From an uncultured Blautia sp. (GTDB lineage: Bacteria > Bacillota > Clostridia > Lachnospirales > Lachnospiraceae), in the NCBI GenBank assembly GCA_934378195.1, contig CAKRPO010000001.1, positions 62,001-126,000 on the forward strand: a stretch of 64,000 nucleotides of DNA. The letters are read 5' to 3'. The translations under genes and the position numbers were made by a program. The notes beneath the pieces were generated by a model. That model made no database searches. It saw only the letters and a list, made by a program, of their open reading frames with translations, and was not told the DNA's origin. The stretch's first letter is position 1; every line of letters begins with the position of its first letter. Below are positions 8,734 through 17,517 of the stretch, one piece after another.

Positions 8734-9397
8734 GGTATTCTCCATTATACTGAATCAGTGTCACATCATCCACCTGCGGAATCAAACGGATTTTTTCCAT
8801 AAAATCCATATCATTCTGTCGACAGAATATCTCCACTGCCATCTCCGTCTTTTCTTTTCGCATGGTTTTGGATTTGACAAAATATTTTCTTTTTCCAAAG
8901 GCCCGAATCACTTCATCCCCGGCCTCATCTCCTGTATAGTGTATCACAGCAATATAAATTTTTCCATTCTGCTGTTTATGATAAAATAAAAGTATCATCA
9001 ATATCATGATCAGTGCTGCAAGGACTGCCAGCATATACATTCCCGCGCCTACCGTGATCCCGGTCGTGATCGCCCAGAACAGATACAACAGATCCATCGG
9101 ATCTTTGACTGCTGTACGGAATCGCACAATTGACAATGCACCTACCATACCAAGTGAAATTACAATATTTGTACTGATCGCCAGTGTTACCATACAGGTA
9201 AGAACGGTCATTCCAACCAGCGTTACTGCAAATGTTCTGGAATAGATAACTCCTGCATAAAACTTTTTATATACTGCAAATATCAATACACCCATGATAA
9301 ATGCAGCCACCAGTGCAATCAGGATTCCCGGAATATCGTACTGGGTAAATACTCCGGATTCCAGGACTGATTTTTTCAGCATATCTTTTACACTCAT
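8726..9397 (-). CDS. DUF4956 membrane protein
   Basis: 223 residues. Four or so membrane segments occupy residues 20-140. The family hallmark between them, GMVGALSIVRFRTAVKDPMD, is intact, with its Arg and Asp lying next to a bilayer segment. A cytoplasmic alpha/beta tail (residues 145-223) follows. Across bacteria this family is repeatedly encoded next to VTC-type polyphosphate polymerases, as here, so it may form the membrane channel or anchor for that enzyme; this is inference. Its ATG overlaps the stop of the VTC gene (ATGA). Confidence 0.85.
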   Translation of the reverse strand: MSVKDMLKKSVLESGVFTQYDIPGILIALVAAFIMGVLIFAVYKKFYAGVIYSRTFAVTLVGMTVLTCMVTLAISTNIVISLGMVGALSIVRFRTAVKDPMDLLYLFWAITTGITVGAGMYMLAVLAALIMILMILLFYHKQQNGKIYIAVIHYTGDEAGDEVIRAFGKRKYFVKSKTMRKEKTEMAVEIFCRQNDMDFMEKIRLIPQVDDVTLIQYNGEYHG

Positions 9398-10137
9398 AAT
9401 ACTTTCCTCTCCTGTGTTTCATACCAATATTCAAATCCATTCATGTATCTCGTCTTTTCATAACACAACACATATTTTGAAACTGCAGTAAATTCCTCTG
9501 CCTGAGGCGGAAGGATTTCCCTTACGATCTGTGGAAGCATTTCTGTAAATTTCACTTCCATCACCATCTTTCCAGGCTCCAGTACCGGCAATGTCGGAAG
9601 CTGTGGATCAAACAAATCAAAACTGCCAACTGCTGCCCGGACATCTGCATCAAACGTAATCCTCACCGTACCTTCATCCATGATCCACGGTTCTCTGTCA
9701 TAATCCACGATTGTTCTTGGCCGCATCACATTGCTTATGCATTCTATATAGAATTCTCTGCACAGATCGTATGGACTGTACAGAAGGAAGCTGTAATCTC
9801 CCGCTATGATCTTTTCCGTTTCTGTTCTTGTCAGCGGAGCACTTTCTTTATATATGTAACTGCCAAACTTCTTTTTTCGTTCCAGTCTGATGGAGTGGTC
9901 ACTGCAGTTATAAATACGGATTCTGTATTTTTTTCTCATCAGAATGCCTGCCTCTTTTTCTTCATAAGCACTGTTCCAATAATCATCAAAATACAGGCTT
10001 CGAATCATATAGCTGCCATTTTCCGCATGTGGATCGAGTCTCAGAAAATGCTTCATTCTCAGTTTCAGTATTTCCTTTTCACTGGTGCTGATCAGATATT
10101 TCCATTCATTTCGATAAATTTCTTTACTGTTCCTCAT
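9394..10137 (-). CDS. VTC-domain polyphosphate polymerase-like protein
   Basis: 247 residues from ATG 10135-10137, chosen because GAGGAAG lies seven bases upstream. The VTC (tunnel metalloenzyme) fold is evident: RNEWKYLI at the start, IRSLYFDD near residue 40, KYRIRIYNCSD near 68, the basic strand IRLERKKK near 80, VDYDREPW and VRITFD near 160, and VMEVKF near 200 carrying the metal-binding Glu. In yeast VTC4 this domain makes polyphosphate from ATP. It overlaps the CotH gene by 14 bases and the DUF4956 gene by 4. Its place directly after pelG and cotH is unusual and suggests a surface-polymer role; the acceptor is unknown. Confidence 0.85.
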   Translation of the reverse strand: MRNSKEIYRNEWKYLISTSEKEILKLRMKHFLRLDPHAENGSYMIRSLYFDDYWNSAYEEKEAGILMRKKYRIRIYNCSDHSIRLERKKKFGSYIYKESAPLTRTETEKIIAGDYSFLLYSPYDLCREFYIECISNVMRPRTIVDYDREPWIMDEGTVRITFDADVRAAVGSFDLFDPQLPTLPVLEPGKMVMEVKFTEMLPQIVREILPPQAEEFTAVSKYVLCYEKTRYMNGFEYWYETQERKVL

Positions 10138-11908
10138 ACACTTCTTCCTCAATCTGACCATCTTCTGTCACATAAAAGCACTTCATACCATAACTTTTGC
10201 CATCATTCGTAACATAGTAATCAAATGCATCCTGCGTATATCCGGCTGCATTAGTCGCCTTTACCCTTACAAAATACTGTCCAGCTTCCGGAATATCCAT
10301 CTCTGCTTCCGGCATCGTCTGTCCATACGAACTGTAGATCACATTCTGGAACTGATAATCAGATGCCACGTCCACAAAATAGGTAATCTCTTCCGCATCA
10401 AAATCATACGAAACATCCCAGTTCAGCTTCAATTTGTCATTTTCTACAGAAGGAACCCCTATATAAAATGGCATCGGCTTCTTAAGGCTCTCTTTATACG
10501 CTTCATAATTCTGCTCAATCTCATCCGGAATCGCAGTGGCAACCTGATCATACTGTTCTGATGTAAGCGGTGCATTCATTGCATCCGGCATGGCATACAC
10601 ATACGGTTTTACCACTGCTGCATAACTCTGCACCATCTTCTCAACTGTATCATGGTTAAATTTGTCTTTCAGATCTTCAACGGCACGGTCCAGCTCTTCA
10701 CGGAAAGTATCAGATTTCAGGCATCTCTGAAACAGTACATTGCCCCAGTAATTGCTGACTCCACACTCCCAGCTGCTCTGATCCGAATAGTCCTTCAGAC
10801 TGTTTTCTGTTTTCATCAATGCTCCGTCATTATCCCAGCTGATGAAATACCAGGTATCTGAATTCAGCGGACTATACAGATAGGTATTTCGATTCTGTGT
10901 ATCTGAATTTCCCGTCAGAATCTGAAAAGCCATCCAGTATGTCAGATTCTCCACATCAAAATGATCACTTAGAACCGTATCGATCGAGACCGAATAATCA
11001 TTCAGTTCCTCCAGCATTGCAATCAACTTGCTGTGGTCTGAATTGCCTTTGATTTCCAGATAATTTTCAAACTGAACCTTATCATAATTTGGGTCATCTT
11101 CTTTCTTTATCACATCTTCATAGCGATAAAATTCAAAATAATTGATCTTATAGAGCTGACCGTTCGAGTCCAATCCATGATTTTTCATTCCGGTCTTGTT
11201 CAGCTGTTCTACCTGTGTATACAACCCATAATCTTCAAAACTGTCACTGTTTCCATCTGTGCAGTCTTTGACATACAAATGTACAAACTGTGTCCGAAGA
11301 CTGAGCATCTGCGGAATCTTCTTGAGCATATCATAAGCCATCTTATTGCGGAAACGAAGTCCCTCTCCCATATGTTTGTTCAGATTGATCGTTCGCTGCC
11401 CTCTCCAGGTCCCTTTATTCTTTTTCAGTTCAATCTTGTAATTTTTCTGAGGATACGTTGAAGAAGTCTGTCCACGAATCTTGACTGTTGCATTTGGGAT
11501 TGTCTCCCCATATCCGACTTCGCCCTGTACCGGGCCATTCTCATCCCCAATCTGCAGAAGTGCTGCAGTTTCATACCTGGCAACTCCCATCTTTACATAA
11601 TCATAAGCAGAATAACTGTTGATCTCCTTCCAGGAATGGTCCGTATTTTCTGAACTGTTCCCTCTGGAAACTGTCAGATACATAGTAACCACACTGGTAT
11701 CATCGTCATTTTCATAAAGACTGTCCTTATCTCGCAGATGCACATCATTGATATTCTGTGCCTCTGTTTTCTTTACTTCAGTCTCTTTTCCAGCCGCTTC
11801 CTGACTCTGTTCTTCTGCAGTGCTCTCCCGGTTCAGTGCACATCCACTGCACATGATGAGGATAAGCAGCACTGCCAGCATTCCTGCCCATCTCTTATAT
11901 TTATTCAT
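10124..11908 (-). CDS. CotH kinase family lipoprotein
   Basis: 594 residues from ATG 11906-11908, preceded by GAGAGGAG. The signal sequence ends in a lipobox, MCSGC (Cys near residue 25), so the protein should be a membrane-anchored extracellular lipoprotein. The CotH domain fills about residues 120-420 and has YGLYTQVEQ, a probable metal/ATP-site FISWDNDGAL, and the early KNYKIELKK basic motif. CotH proteins are atypical protein kinases; in Bacillus, CotH phosphorylates spore coat proteins. A fibronectin-like module (about residues 490-575) follows. It overlaps pelG by 8 bases (ATGAATAA). Its location in a Pel operon with a VTC enzyme suggests a phosphotransfer function at the cell surface; that is inference. 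Confidence 0.87.
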   Translation of the reverse strand: MNKYKRWAGMLAVLLILIMCSGCALNRESTAEEQSQEAAGKETEVKKTEAQNINDVHLRDKDSLYENDDDTSVVTMYLTVSRGNSSENTDHSWKEINSYSAYDYVKMGVARYETAALLQIGDENGPVQGEVGYGETIPNATVKIRGQTSSTYPQKNYKIELKKNKGTWRGQRTINLNKHMGEGLRFRNKMAYDMLKKIPQMLSLRTQFVHLYVKDCTDGNSDSFEDYGLYTQVEQLNKTGMKNHGLDSNGQLYKINYFEFYRYEDVIKKEDDPNYDKVQFENYLEIKGNSDHSKLIAMLEELNDYSVSIDTVLSDHFDVENLTYWMAFQILTGNSDTQNRNTYLYSPLNSDTWYFISWDNDGALMKTENSLKDYSDQSSWECGVSNYWGNVLFQRCLKSDTFREELDRAVEDLKDKFNHDTVEKMVQSYAAVVKPYVYAMPDAMNAPLTSEQYDQVATAIPDEIEQNYEAYKESLKKPMPFYIGVPSVENDKLKLNWDVSYDFDAEEITYFVDVASDYQFQNVIYSSYGQTMPEAEMDIPEAGQYFVRVKATNAAGYTQDAFDYYVTNDGKSYGMKCFYVTEDGQIEEEVYEEQ

Positions 11909-13364
11909 TATCCAGTCTCCTCTCAAGCTTCTCATCCAACAAACAGCCAAGTCTCGTAAACACACCCGCCCTGTCTTCTTCCACAACCGGCTGCACACTC
12001 AGAATGTAGTATGGAAGCCTTCGTGTATAATAATCCAGCCGGCACACAGCAAGCAGAAAAAACACTGCGCTCCCGATCAAAAAGCCAAATCCATAATATA
12101 CTTTTGGAAAGAAAAGTGAAATCACAGTACCTACAGATGTTGCCCCTGCAAAAATCCCAGATGCACATACAGCCCCTTTGTAGTCTGTAAAATACATTAA
12201 AAGAAGAAGTACAGTATTTGCAACTGCATAAAGCCCATAGCCCACACACAGTGTCCGGAAATAACCTTCCATCAAATCATTAAAGCCCAATGGCAGATAT
12301 TTCAACAGACTTCCACCAACAGAAATAGCCAGAGCAGTTGTGAGCAATTGTTTCAATGCAGTATATTTTAATTCCATGTTCAGCACTTTTTTCATTTCTT
12401 CACCTGCCTGCTGAATATCGCCAATCGCACCTCTGCCATTAAACAGGCTGTAATAATTTTTGTACTTCGGATAAAAATTTACTTCTACCGAAACCACAAA
12501 ATTCACAGTCGTGATAAGAATCGTAAGAAAAGCCACCAATGCCGGTACATCATAATACGGTGCCCCATAAAAGAGGCCCTGCACGCGTACTCTGACCGGT
12601 CCGCACCACATGATCACCAGATGTGCAAACATACCGATATTAATAAATAAACCAGTAAAAGCCAGCGGCAAAAATTCATCTACCCGGCGCAGAAAGAAAA
12701 AAGCACTTTCTGTTCCCTGCGGGAAATACTGATACAAAAGCACCACATCCCAGAGGAGCATAATTCCATAACCTGTACAGACCGCAATCAGTAAAGCCTC
12801 TACATGTGCAATTCCAAACATAAGCAAAATCCATCCAACTGCGAATGTGACAATAATCGCACTGGCAAAAGACAAAAGAATCCCTCTGTAATCTTTGATC
12901 GCTGTCAGATAACTCATCGCATTCCAGGTAATGATCAGCTCGCCAAAAAAACTCAGGCACAGAATCCCGTCTATCAGACTGCACCCTGAAAATAAAAGAA
13001 AAATTCCATACAAGATACTTCCAACTGCAAGCATGATTCCAGCAGAACCCCAAAAAGACGGAAGAATTGCATCATGCTTTTCCTGGTAAAGCATATCTGC
13101 TATGAATCTGGTCACAACCATGGAAAGAAAACTGGTCACAAGAAGCGACGCAAGCAGTGTATATGTAATCATACATACAAGAAGCTCCCGGCTCTGTCTG
13201 GAACCACCAGTAGCATCACACAGAAACATCACGCCCAGAAGCAGAAGAACTCCCAGAAGCATTGGACCGGTGCAGACGATTCCTGCATAACCATATGCCC
13301 GGAATGCCGCGAACAGGCCGCGTCTTTTAAAAAGCTTTTTCAGCTCAAATCCGATTCCAGCCAT
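11901..13364 (-). CDS. pelG: PelG, Pel polysaccharide exporter (MATE/PST-like)
   Basis: 487 residues with about 12 membrane segments. The N terminus MAGIGFELKKLFKRRGLF is a PelG hallmark. In Pseudomonas, PelG sits in the membrane complex with PelD and PelE and moves the polymer made by PelF across the membrane; the same core set occurs in Gram-positive pelDEAFG loci. Its start overlaps the end of pelF by 20 bases, with GAGGTCGAGG upstream. In this Gram-positive there is no need for the outer-membrane pelB/pelC and none is present. Confidence 0.93.
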   Translation of the reverse strand: MAGIGFELKKLFKRRGLFAAFRAYGYAGIVCTGPMLLGVLLLLGVMFLCDATGGSRQSRELLVCMITYTLLASLLVTSFLSMVVTRFIADMLYQEKHDAILPSFWGSAGIMLAVGSILYGIFLLFSGCSLIDGILCLSFFGELIITWNAMSYLTAIKDYRGILLSFASAIIVTFAVGWILLMFGIAHVEALLIAVCTGYGIMLLWDVVLLYQYFPQGTESAFFFLRRVDEFLPLAFTGLFINIGMFAHLVIMWCGPVRVRVQGLFYGAPYYDVPALVAFLTILITTVNFVVSVEVNFYPKYKNYYSLFNGRGAIGDIQQAGEEMKKVLNMELKYTALKQLLTTALAISVGGSLLKYLPLGFNDLMEGYFRTLCVGYGLYAVANTVLLLLMYFTDYKGAVCASGIFAGATSVGTVISLFFPKVYYGFGFLIGSAVFFLLAVCRLDYYTRRLPYYILSVQPVVEEDRAGVFTRLGCLLDEKLERRLDNE

Positions 13365-14769
13365 TCTTAACCTCGACCTCCCTGTACAGTTCTCTGTATT
13401 TCTCTATCATACGTTCCTGTCTGTAGTATGCCTTCGTCCTTGCCTGTCCGTTTGCCCCCATACGCAGACGACGGTTTCTGGAAGCGCACATCTTTTCCAT
13501 CGCATCTGCAAGACCCTCTCTGTACATTGGTGCAACATAATAGCCAGCCCGGCCATAAGGATCTCCCTCGTTTCCCTCCAAAAGCTCCTGACAACAACCC
13601 ACATCTGTTGTCACACAGGGACGCCTGGCTGCAAAAGACTCAAGGACAGAAAGTGGCTGTCCCTCTGAAATACTCGTCAAAATCGTAAAATCCAGTTTTT
13701 CCATATATTCTACGATATTCACTCTTCCAGTAAAAATAATATTCTGAAGTTTCAGCTGCTTTACAAGTGCATAACATTCCTCTGCGTATTCTTCATCATC
13801 CACACCGCCCATGATATGCAGCCTTACCTTCTGTACACGGGCCGATAACTCATAAAATGCATAGATCATTGTCTTAATATCTTTGATCGGGGCAAGCCGG
13901 ACTACCGCGCCGATATCTACCCAGCCATCCGGTTCTTTCAGAGGAATGCCGGACAGTCTGTCATAATCAATTCCATTTTCAATGACCCTGCACTTTGCGG
14001 CGTCGCATCCCATCTGAATCTGTGTCCGCATTGCATTTGTGAACAGACAGCTAACCTGAAAAGCCCTCTGGTAGATCAGATCTGACAACATGTAAAAGAA
14101 CGAGATCCATTGTTTCTTAAAAGATGGAACGACCCATTTGGCACGTATGATCTCTTCTTCTCTTTCTCTTGTATAGATTCCATGTTCCGTGAGCAATACA
14201 TCTCTGTGATAAACGTACCCTCCCAGGCACGCAAGAAGTCCTCCGTAACCGGTACAGATTGCATGATAGACATCTGCCTCCGGCACCTCTGTGCCCATCA
14301 GATACAATACCGGAAGCATCATGGAACGCATTGTATGAAACGCATCGGCAAACGCGATATATGGATATTTCTCCAGACAGCTCTGTGTCAGGATATCCAG
14401 AAATTCTTCACTTTTCAAAAAAGACATCGGATTCAGTTTCTTATCATGGTATAATCGGAACAAGACATCCCAGTCTGGTCTTCCACACTGCATCAGTTCT
14501 TTCAGACTTGCTGTTTCCTCATCAGTAAATGTATGATGCATTTTTCCCGTATCTTTCACCCGAAGCGCATCATCCAGAAATACTTCATGAACTTCTGTTA
14601 CATTTTCGGGAAGTTCATAAACAAATTTGCCTTTTTTATCCGCAGTCGCTCCAATCACCCACAGGACAAACTCGTGCTCCTTCATTTTATTGATATACTG
14701 GTGCATCCAGGTGGAAACACCACCAAATACATAGGGATAACATCCCTCTAATATCAGACAGATCTTCAA
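13345..14769 (-). CDS. pelF: PelF, GT4 glycosyltransferase of Pel synthesis
   Basis: 474 residues. The N terminus ICLILEGCYPYVFGGVSTW is characteristic of PelF, the cytosolic GT-B enzyme that polymerises Pel from UDP-N-acetylgalactosamine. The nucleotide-sugar site shows the retaining GT4 EX7E signature, EGQPLSVLE (near residue 365), preceded by the donor-binding ENGIDYDRL. The start is TTG at 14767-14769 with AGAGGGAATAAGA just upstream; no ATG is better placed. It follows pelA by 22 bases and overlaps pelG by 20. Confidence 0.94.
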   Translation of the reverse strand: MKICLILEGCYPYVFGGVSTWMHQYINKMKEHEFVLWVIGATADKKGKFVYELPENVTEVHEVFLDDALRVKDTGKMHHTFTDEETASLKELMQCGRPDWDVLFRLYHDKKLNPMSFLKSEEFLDILTQSCLEKYPYIAFADAFHTMRSMMLPVLYLMGTEVPEADVYHAICTGYGGLLACLGGYVYHRDVLLTEHGIYTREREEEIIRAKWVVPSFKKQWISFFYMLSDLIYQRAFQVSCLFTNAMRTQIQMGCDAAKCRVIENGIDYDRLSGIPLKEPDGWVDIGAVVRLAPIKDIKTMIYAFYELSARVQKVRLHIMGGVDDEEYAEECYALVKQLKLQNIIFTGRVNIVEYMEKLDFTILTSISEGQPLSVLESFAARRPCVTTDVGCCQELLEGNEGDPYGRAGYYVAPMYREGLADAMEKMCASRNRRLRMGANGQARTKAYYRQERMIEKYRELYREVEVKNGWNRI

Positions 14770-14791
14770 TCTTATTCCCTCTAAATCAAAA

Positions 14792-16636
14792 TTATCTTTC
14801 TTCTTTTCTGATCACAACATCGCTCTTCTGCGCATGAAGCAGATATAGATTTCCCGTCAGATGTGTCAGTTCACCGCCATCCACTTCATCAGGTTTTCCA
14901 TCATTAATCCGGACCATCAGATAGGCTTCATCATAAAAATTCCCCAGATGAAGCTTTATCTGATTTTCTGTGATCTCTTTATCAATGGTCAGTGCTCCAT
15001 ATCTCTGTATCGCACCCGATAATTCAGAACCTGTAAGATTTCTGAGTGATGGTGCTGCATCATTTAACCAGGTCATATACTCATCCAGGCGGTGTTTCAG
15101 TTTTTCCCAGCCAAGAGCCGCACCTCTGTCCTCATCCAGCAGATCATCCGGATGCATGAAATGATTATTTACAAAATGCATGTTCAGCTCTGACAATGCT
15201 GCCATCTGCATAAAATCATCAATAATACCACCTGAAATGATTCGCGGCTGTTCTATTACACCATCATCTGCAGCTTCAAACTCCTGTTCATAAGCAAAAT
15301 CGCCTGAAAAATACGTACTTGCAATCGTACGGATCTCCGGGAACTGTTCGCCAAGAAGCTTTCTGCCTTCTTCGGACAGCACATTGGATGGTGGGACATA
15401 GACAGACAACACCGTTCCCGGGAACATTTCTTTTCCAAATCGAATCAGTTCACTGACTGCATCTTTCATTGCTTTCGTGCTGATCCATGTATTGTAGGGA
15501 AGTGCGTCTCCATAATCTACATTCGAAAGTGTCAGCGGCTGATGATTATATCCGTGATAGCCCAACTCTCCACCCTGGTGCAGAATCATGTTTCCAAAAT
15601 ACTGGAAACGCTCTGAATCTGCCTGTTTCTTTACTTTTCCATCCGTCTTGTCCTCGTAATTTTCAATGATCACACCCGTATACTTCACACCATGACGGGC
15701 CGCCAAGTCTATCATATCCGGCCACCAGATATTGGTATAAAAATCCGCAATACTGGTTCCATAATCACGTTTCACATAGGTGCCATCTCCGCCAGGCACC
15801 GGTGACGGAAAATCATCCAGATAAAACACAGATCCATCTATGACCGGATAAATGCCACATTCTGTAAGCAGACTGTATGAAGCGGCATAAAATCCTCTGC
15901 TTCCCTTCGTATAAAAGCCAAAATTATCTACTACAAACTCTCCACTTCCATATGCGTTCTCCCAGATCAGTGGTGTTCCCTTCTGATCTCCGATCCATGC
16001 ATATGCTTTTGCTTTTTCACTCAATTGGACTGCCCATGCGGACTCATACGGATCTGTAACTGTATATGCCTGTCCACCACCAATCAGGAAATCCTTATCA
16101 AAATAGATACTGTCAACTATTGCATACGTACTTCCAGAAGATGCCACTCCCAGTTTCTGCTCGATCATAGATACATACAAATCCTTCTGCAGTGTCATTG
16201 GAAACCAGACGTTTCCACCATCATATACCCACTGACAGAGATCCAGGACCGTATTTTTGAGCGGACCAAGATCACTCATCAGTACAATGACCGTCTCATA
16301 ATCTGTAAATTCCGGCACAAACTGCTTTTGAATATCAATAACATCCGTGCCGACTCGCATGTCCATAAGAATCCGTTCAAACTGTTCCCATGCCAGGTTA
16401 CTATTGTCCTGTGCACTGTCCCGCAGAACCAGACAGGTCTTTTTTTGCAGTGTCATCGCTGTTTTTTCTGTAATTGTTTTCTCTTTATCGATATAGGAAA
16501 TCTGTCGTGCCATCTCCTGATACTGGATTCCTGCCCGTTCTGCAAACAGGATTGCTCCCATCAGCAGGAAGCAGCACAGAATCACAAGCATTCCCTTAAA
16601 CTGAAATTTCCTGATATTTTTTACCAATCTACCCAA
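14792..16636 (-). CDS. pelA: PelA-type polysaccharide deacetylase (DUF2194)
   Basis: 614 residues. One N-terminal membrane anchor (about residues 14-32) leads to an extracellular part: a Rossmann-like module (60-250) and a deacetylase module (about 280-560) with a metal-site candidate FYLDDFPSP and a paired-His motif GYHGYNHQP. Gram-positive pel operons carry a deacetylase-only PelA, lacking the glycoside hydrolase domain of the Pseudomonas protein; this size and architecture fit. It should remove acetyl groups to give the cationic polymer. The start is TTG at 16634-16636, ten bases after a perfect AAGGAGG, and it overlaps the 3' end of pelE by 16 bases. Confidence 0.85.
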   Translation of the reverse strand: MGRLVKNIRKFQFKGMLVILCCFLLMGAILFAERAGIQYQEMARQISYIDKEKTITEKTAMTLQKKTCLVLRDSAQDNSNLAWEQFERILMDMRVGTDVIDIQKQFVPEFTDYETVIVLMSDLGPLKNTVLDLCQWVYDGGNVWFPMTLQKDLYVSMIEQKLGVASSGSTYAIVDSIYFDKDFLIGGGQAYTVTDPYESAWAVQLSEKAKAYAWIGDQKGTPLIWENAYGSGEFVVDNFGFYTKGSRGFYAASYSLLTECGIYPVIDGSVFYLDDFPSPVPGGDGTYVKRDYGTSIADFYTNIWWPDMIDLAARHGVKYTGVIIENYEDKTDGKVKKQADSERFQYFGNMILHQGGELGYHGYNHQPLTLSNVDYGDALPYNTWISTKAMKDAVSELIRFGKEMFPGTVLSVYVPPSNVLSEEGRKLLGEQFPEIRTIASTYFSGDFAYEQEFEAADDGVIEQPRIISGGIIDDFMQMAALSELNMHFVNNHFMHPDDLLDEDRGAALGWEKLKHRLDEYMTWLNDAAPSLRNLTGSELSGAIQRYGALTIDKEITENQIKLHLGNFYDEAYLMVRINDGKPDEVDGGELTHLTGNLYLLHAQKSDVVIRKEER

Positions 16637-17517
16637 AGGGCAAGAGCCTCCTTACTCTCTGAAGATAAATAAATATGTTCTTCTTTCATCTGATTCAAAC
16701 TTTTCTGTAACTCTTTTCCCATCTTTTGTGCTGACAGCCACCAGATTCTGTGAACCCAGTACTCTTCACTCCGATGCCAGGTTTCGTTCATGATATTCAA
16801 AATTTTTCCTGCTTCATCGTATTCCTTCAGCTTCATAAAATTTTCTGTCAGACAAACACAGGTATGCAGGGATTTTTTTCTCCGGAGTTGTTTTTCCAGA
16901 AGCTGCGTATACTGATTTCTCTGCATCTGTTCAATCTGTTTCTCCAGGATGCCCTGCTTCAGATATTCTTCCATGAAATCACTGTATTCATCCAATATCT
17001 GCGGATCATCAGGATTTCCCGCATATCTTCTTTCCAGCTTCTGAAGCCTGTTGTCATATTCTTTGGAAAGTTCTACCATTGCCGTGATCGCGTAATGCAC
17101 AACCTCGACATCTTCATTCATCCGTGCCTGCTCCAGCACTTTCATATACTGTGACGGATCATCATTCAGAACATTCATGATCAGCTGTCTTCGAAGTTCA
17201 GGGTCATTGATCAGCAAAGCTTCTTCCAGAGGAACAATCTCCTGATCACTTTCTTCTCGCAGCTGAAAGTTATTCTGATACAACTGTGCACTTACTTTCA
17301 GTTTTTCAACACCGATCTCCCGGGAATTTTCTTTTTTCATAAAAATCTGGAAATGAAGAAAAAGAACACAAAAAAATCCCCATGGTGGAACAAAGATCAC
17401 GGGAATTATCAGATAACGTTTCACTTTCAGCACTTCTGCCTTTATTCCCGTCCAGACCAGAATACATACGATCAGATGTATACCAAGAAAAAGCAGGCCC
17501 AGCATCATTCCTGTCAT
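16621..17517 (-). CDS. pelE: PelE-like membrane TPR protein
   Basis: 298 residues. Two membrane segments (about residues 5-24 and 35-60) precede a soluble helical region (90-298) with TPR-like pairs, for example around LLINDPELRRQLIMNVLND and YTQLLEKQLRRKKSL. This is the PelE layout: a short membrane hairpin plus TPR repeats that hold PelF and PelD in the synthase complex. Sequence identity to known PelE is low by eye, so the name rests on architecture and position between pelD and pelA. The ATG overlaps the pelD stop (ATGA). Confidence 0.8.
   Translation of the reverse strand: MTGMMLGLLFLGIHLIVCILVWTGIKAEVLKVKRYLIIPVIFVPPWGFFCVLFLHFQIFMKKENSREIGVEKLKVSAQLYQNNFQLREESDQEIVPLEEALLINDPELRRQLIMNVLNDDPSQYMKVLEQARMNEDVEVVHYAITAMVELSKEYDNRLQKLERRYAGNPDDPQILDEYSDFMEEYLKQGILEKQIEQMQRNQYTQLLEKQLRRKKSLHTCVCLTENFMKLKEYDEAGKILNIMNETWHRSEEYWVHRIWWLSAQKMGKELQKSLNQMKEEHIYLSSESKEALALWVDW

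Noticed and set aside
10124..11998. Longer CotH start at 11998
   Set aside because: The extra 30 residues overlap pelG and would bury the signal peptide; ATG 11906-11908 has GAGAGGAG and gives a proper lipoprotein signal.
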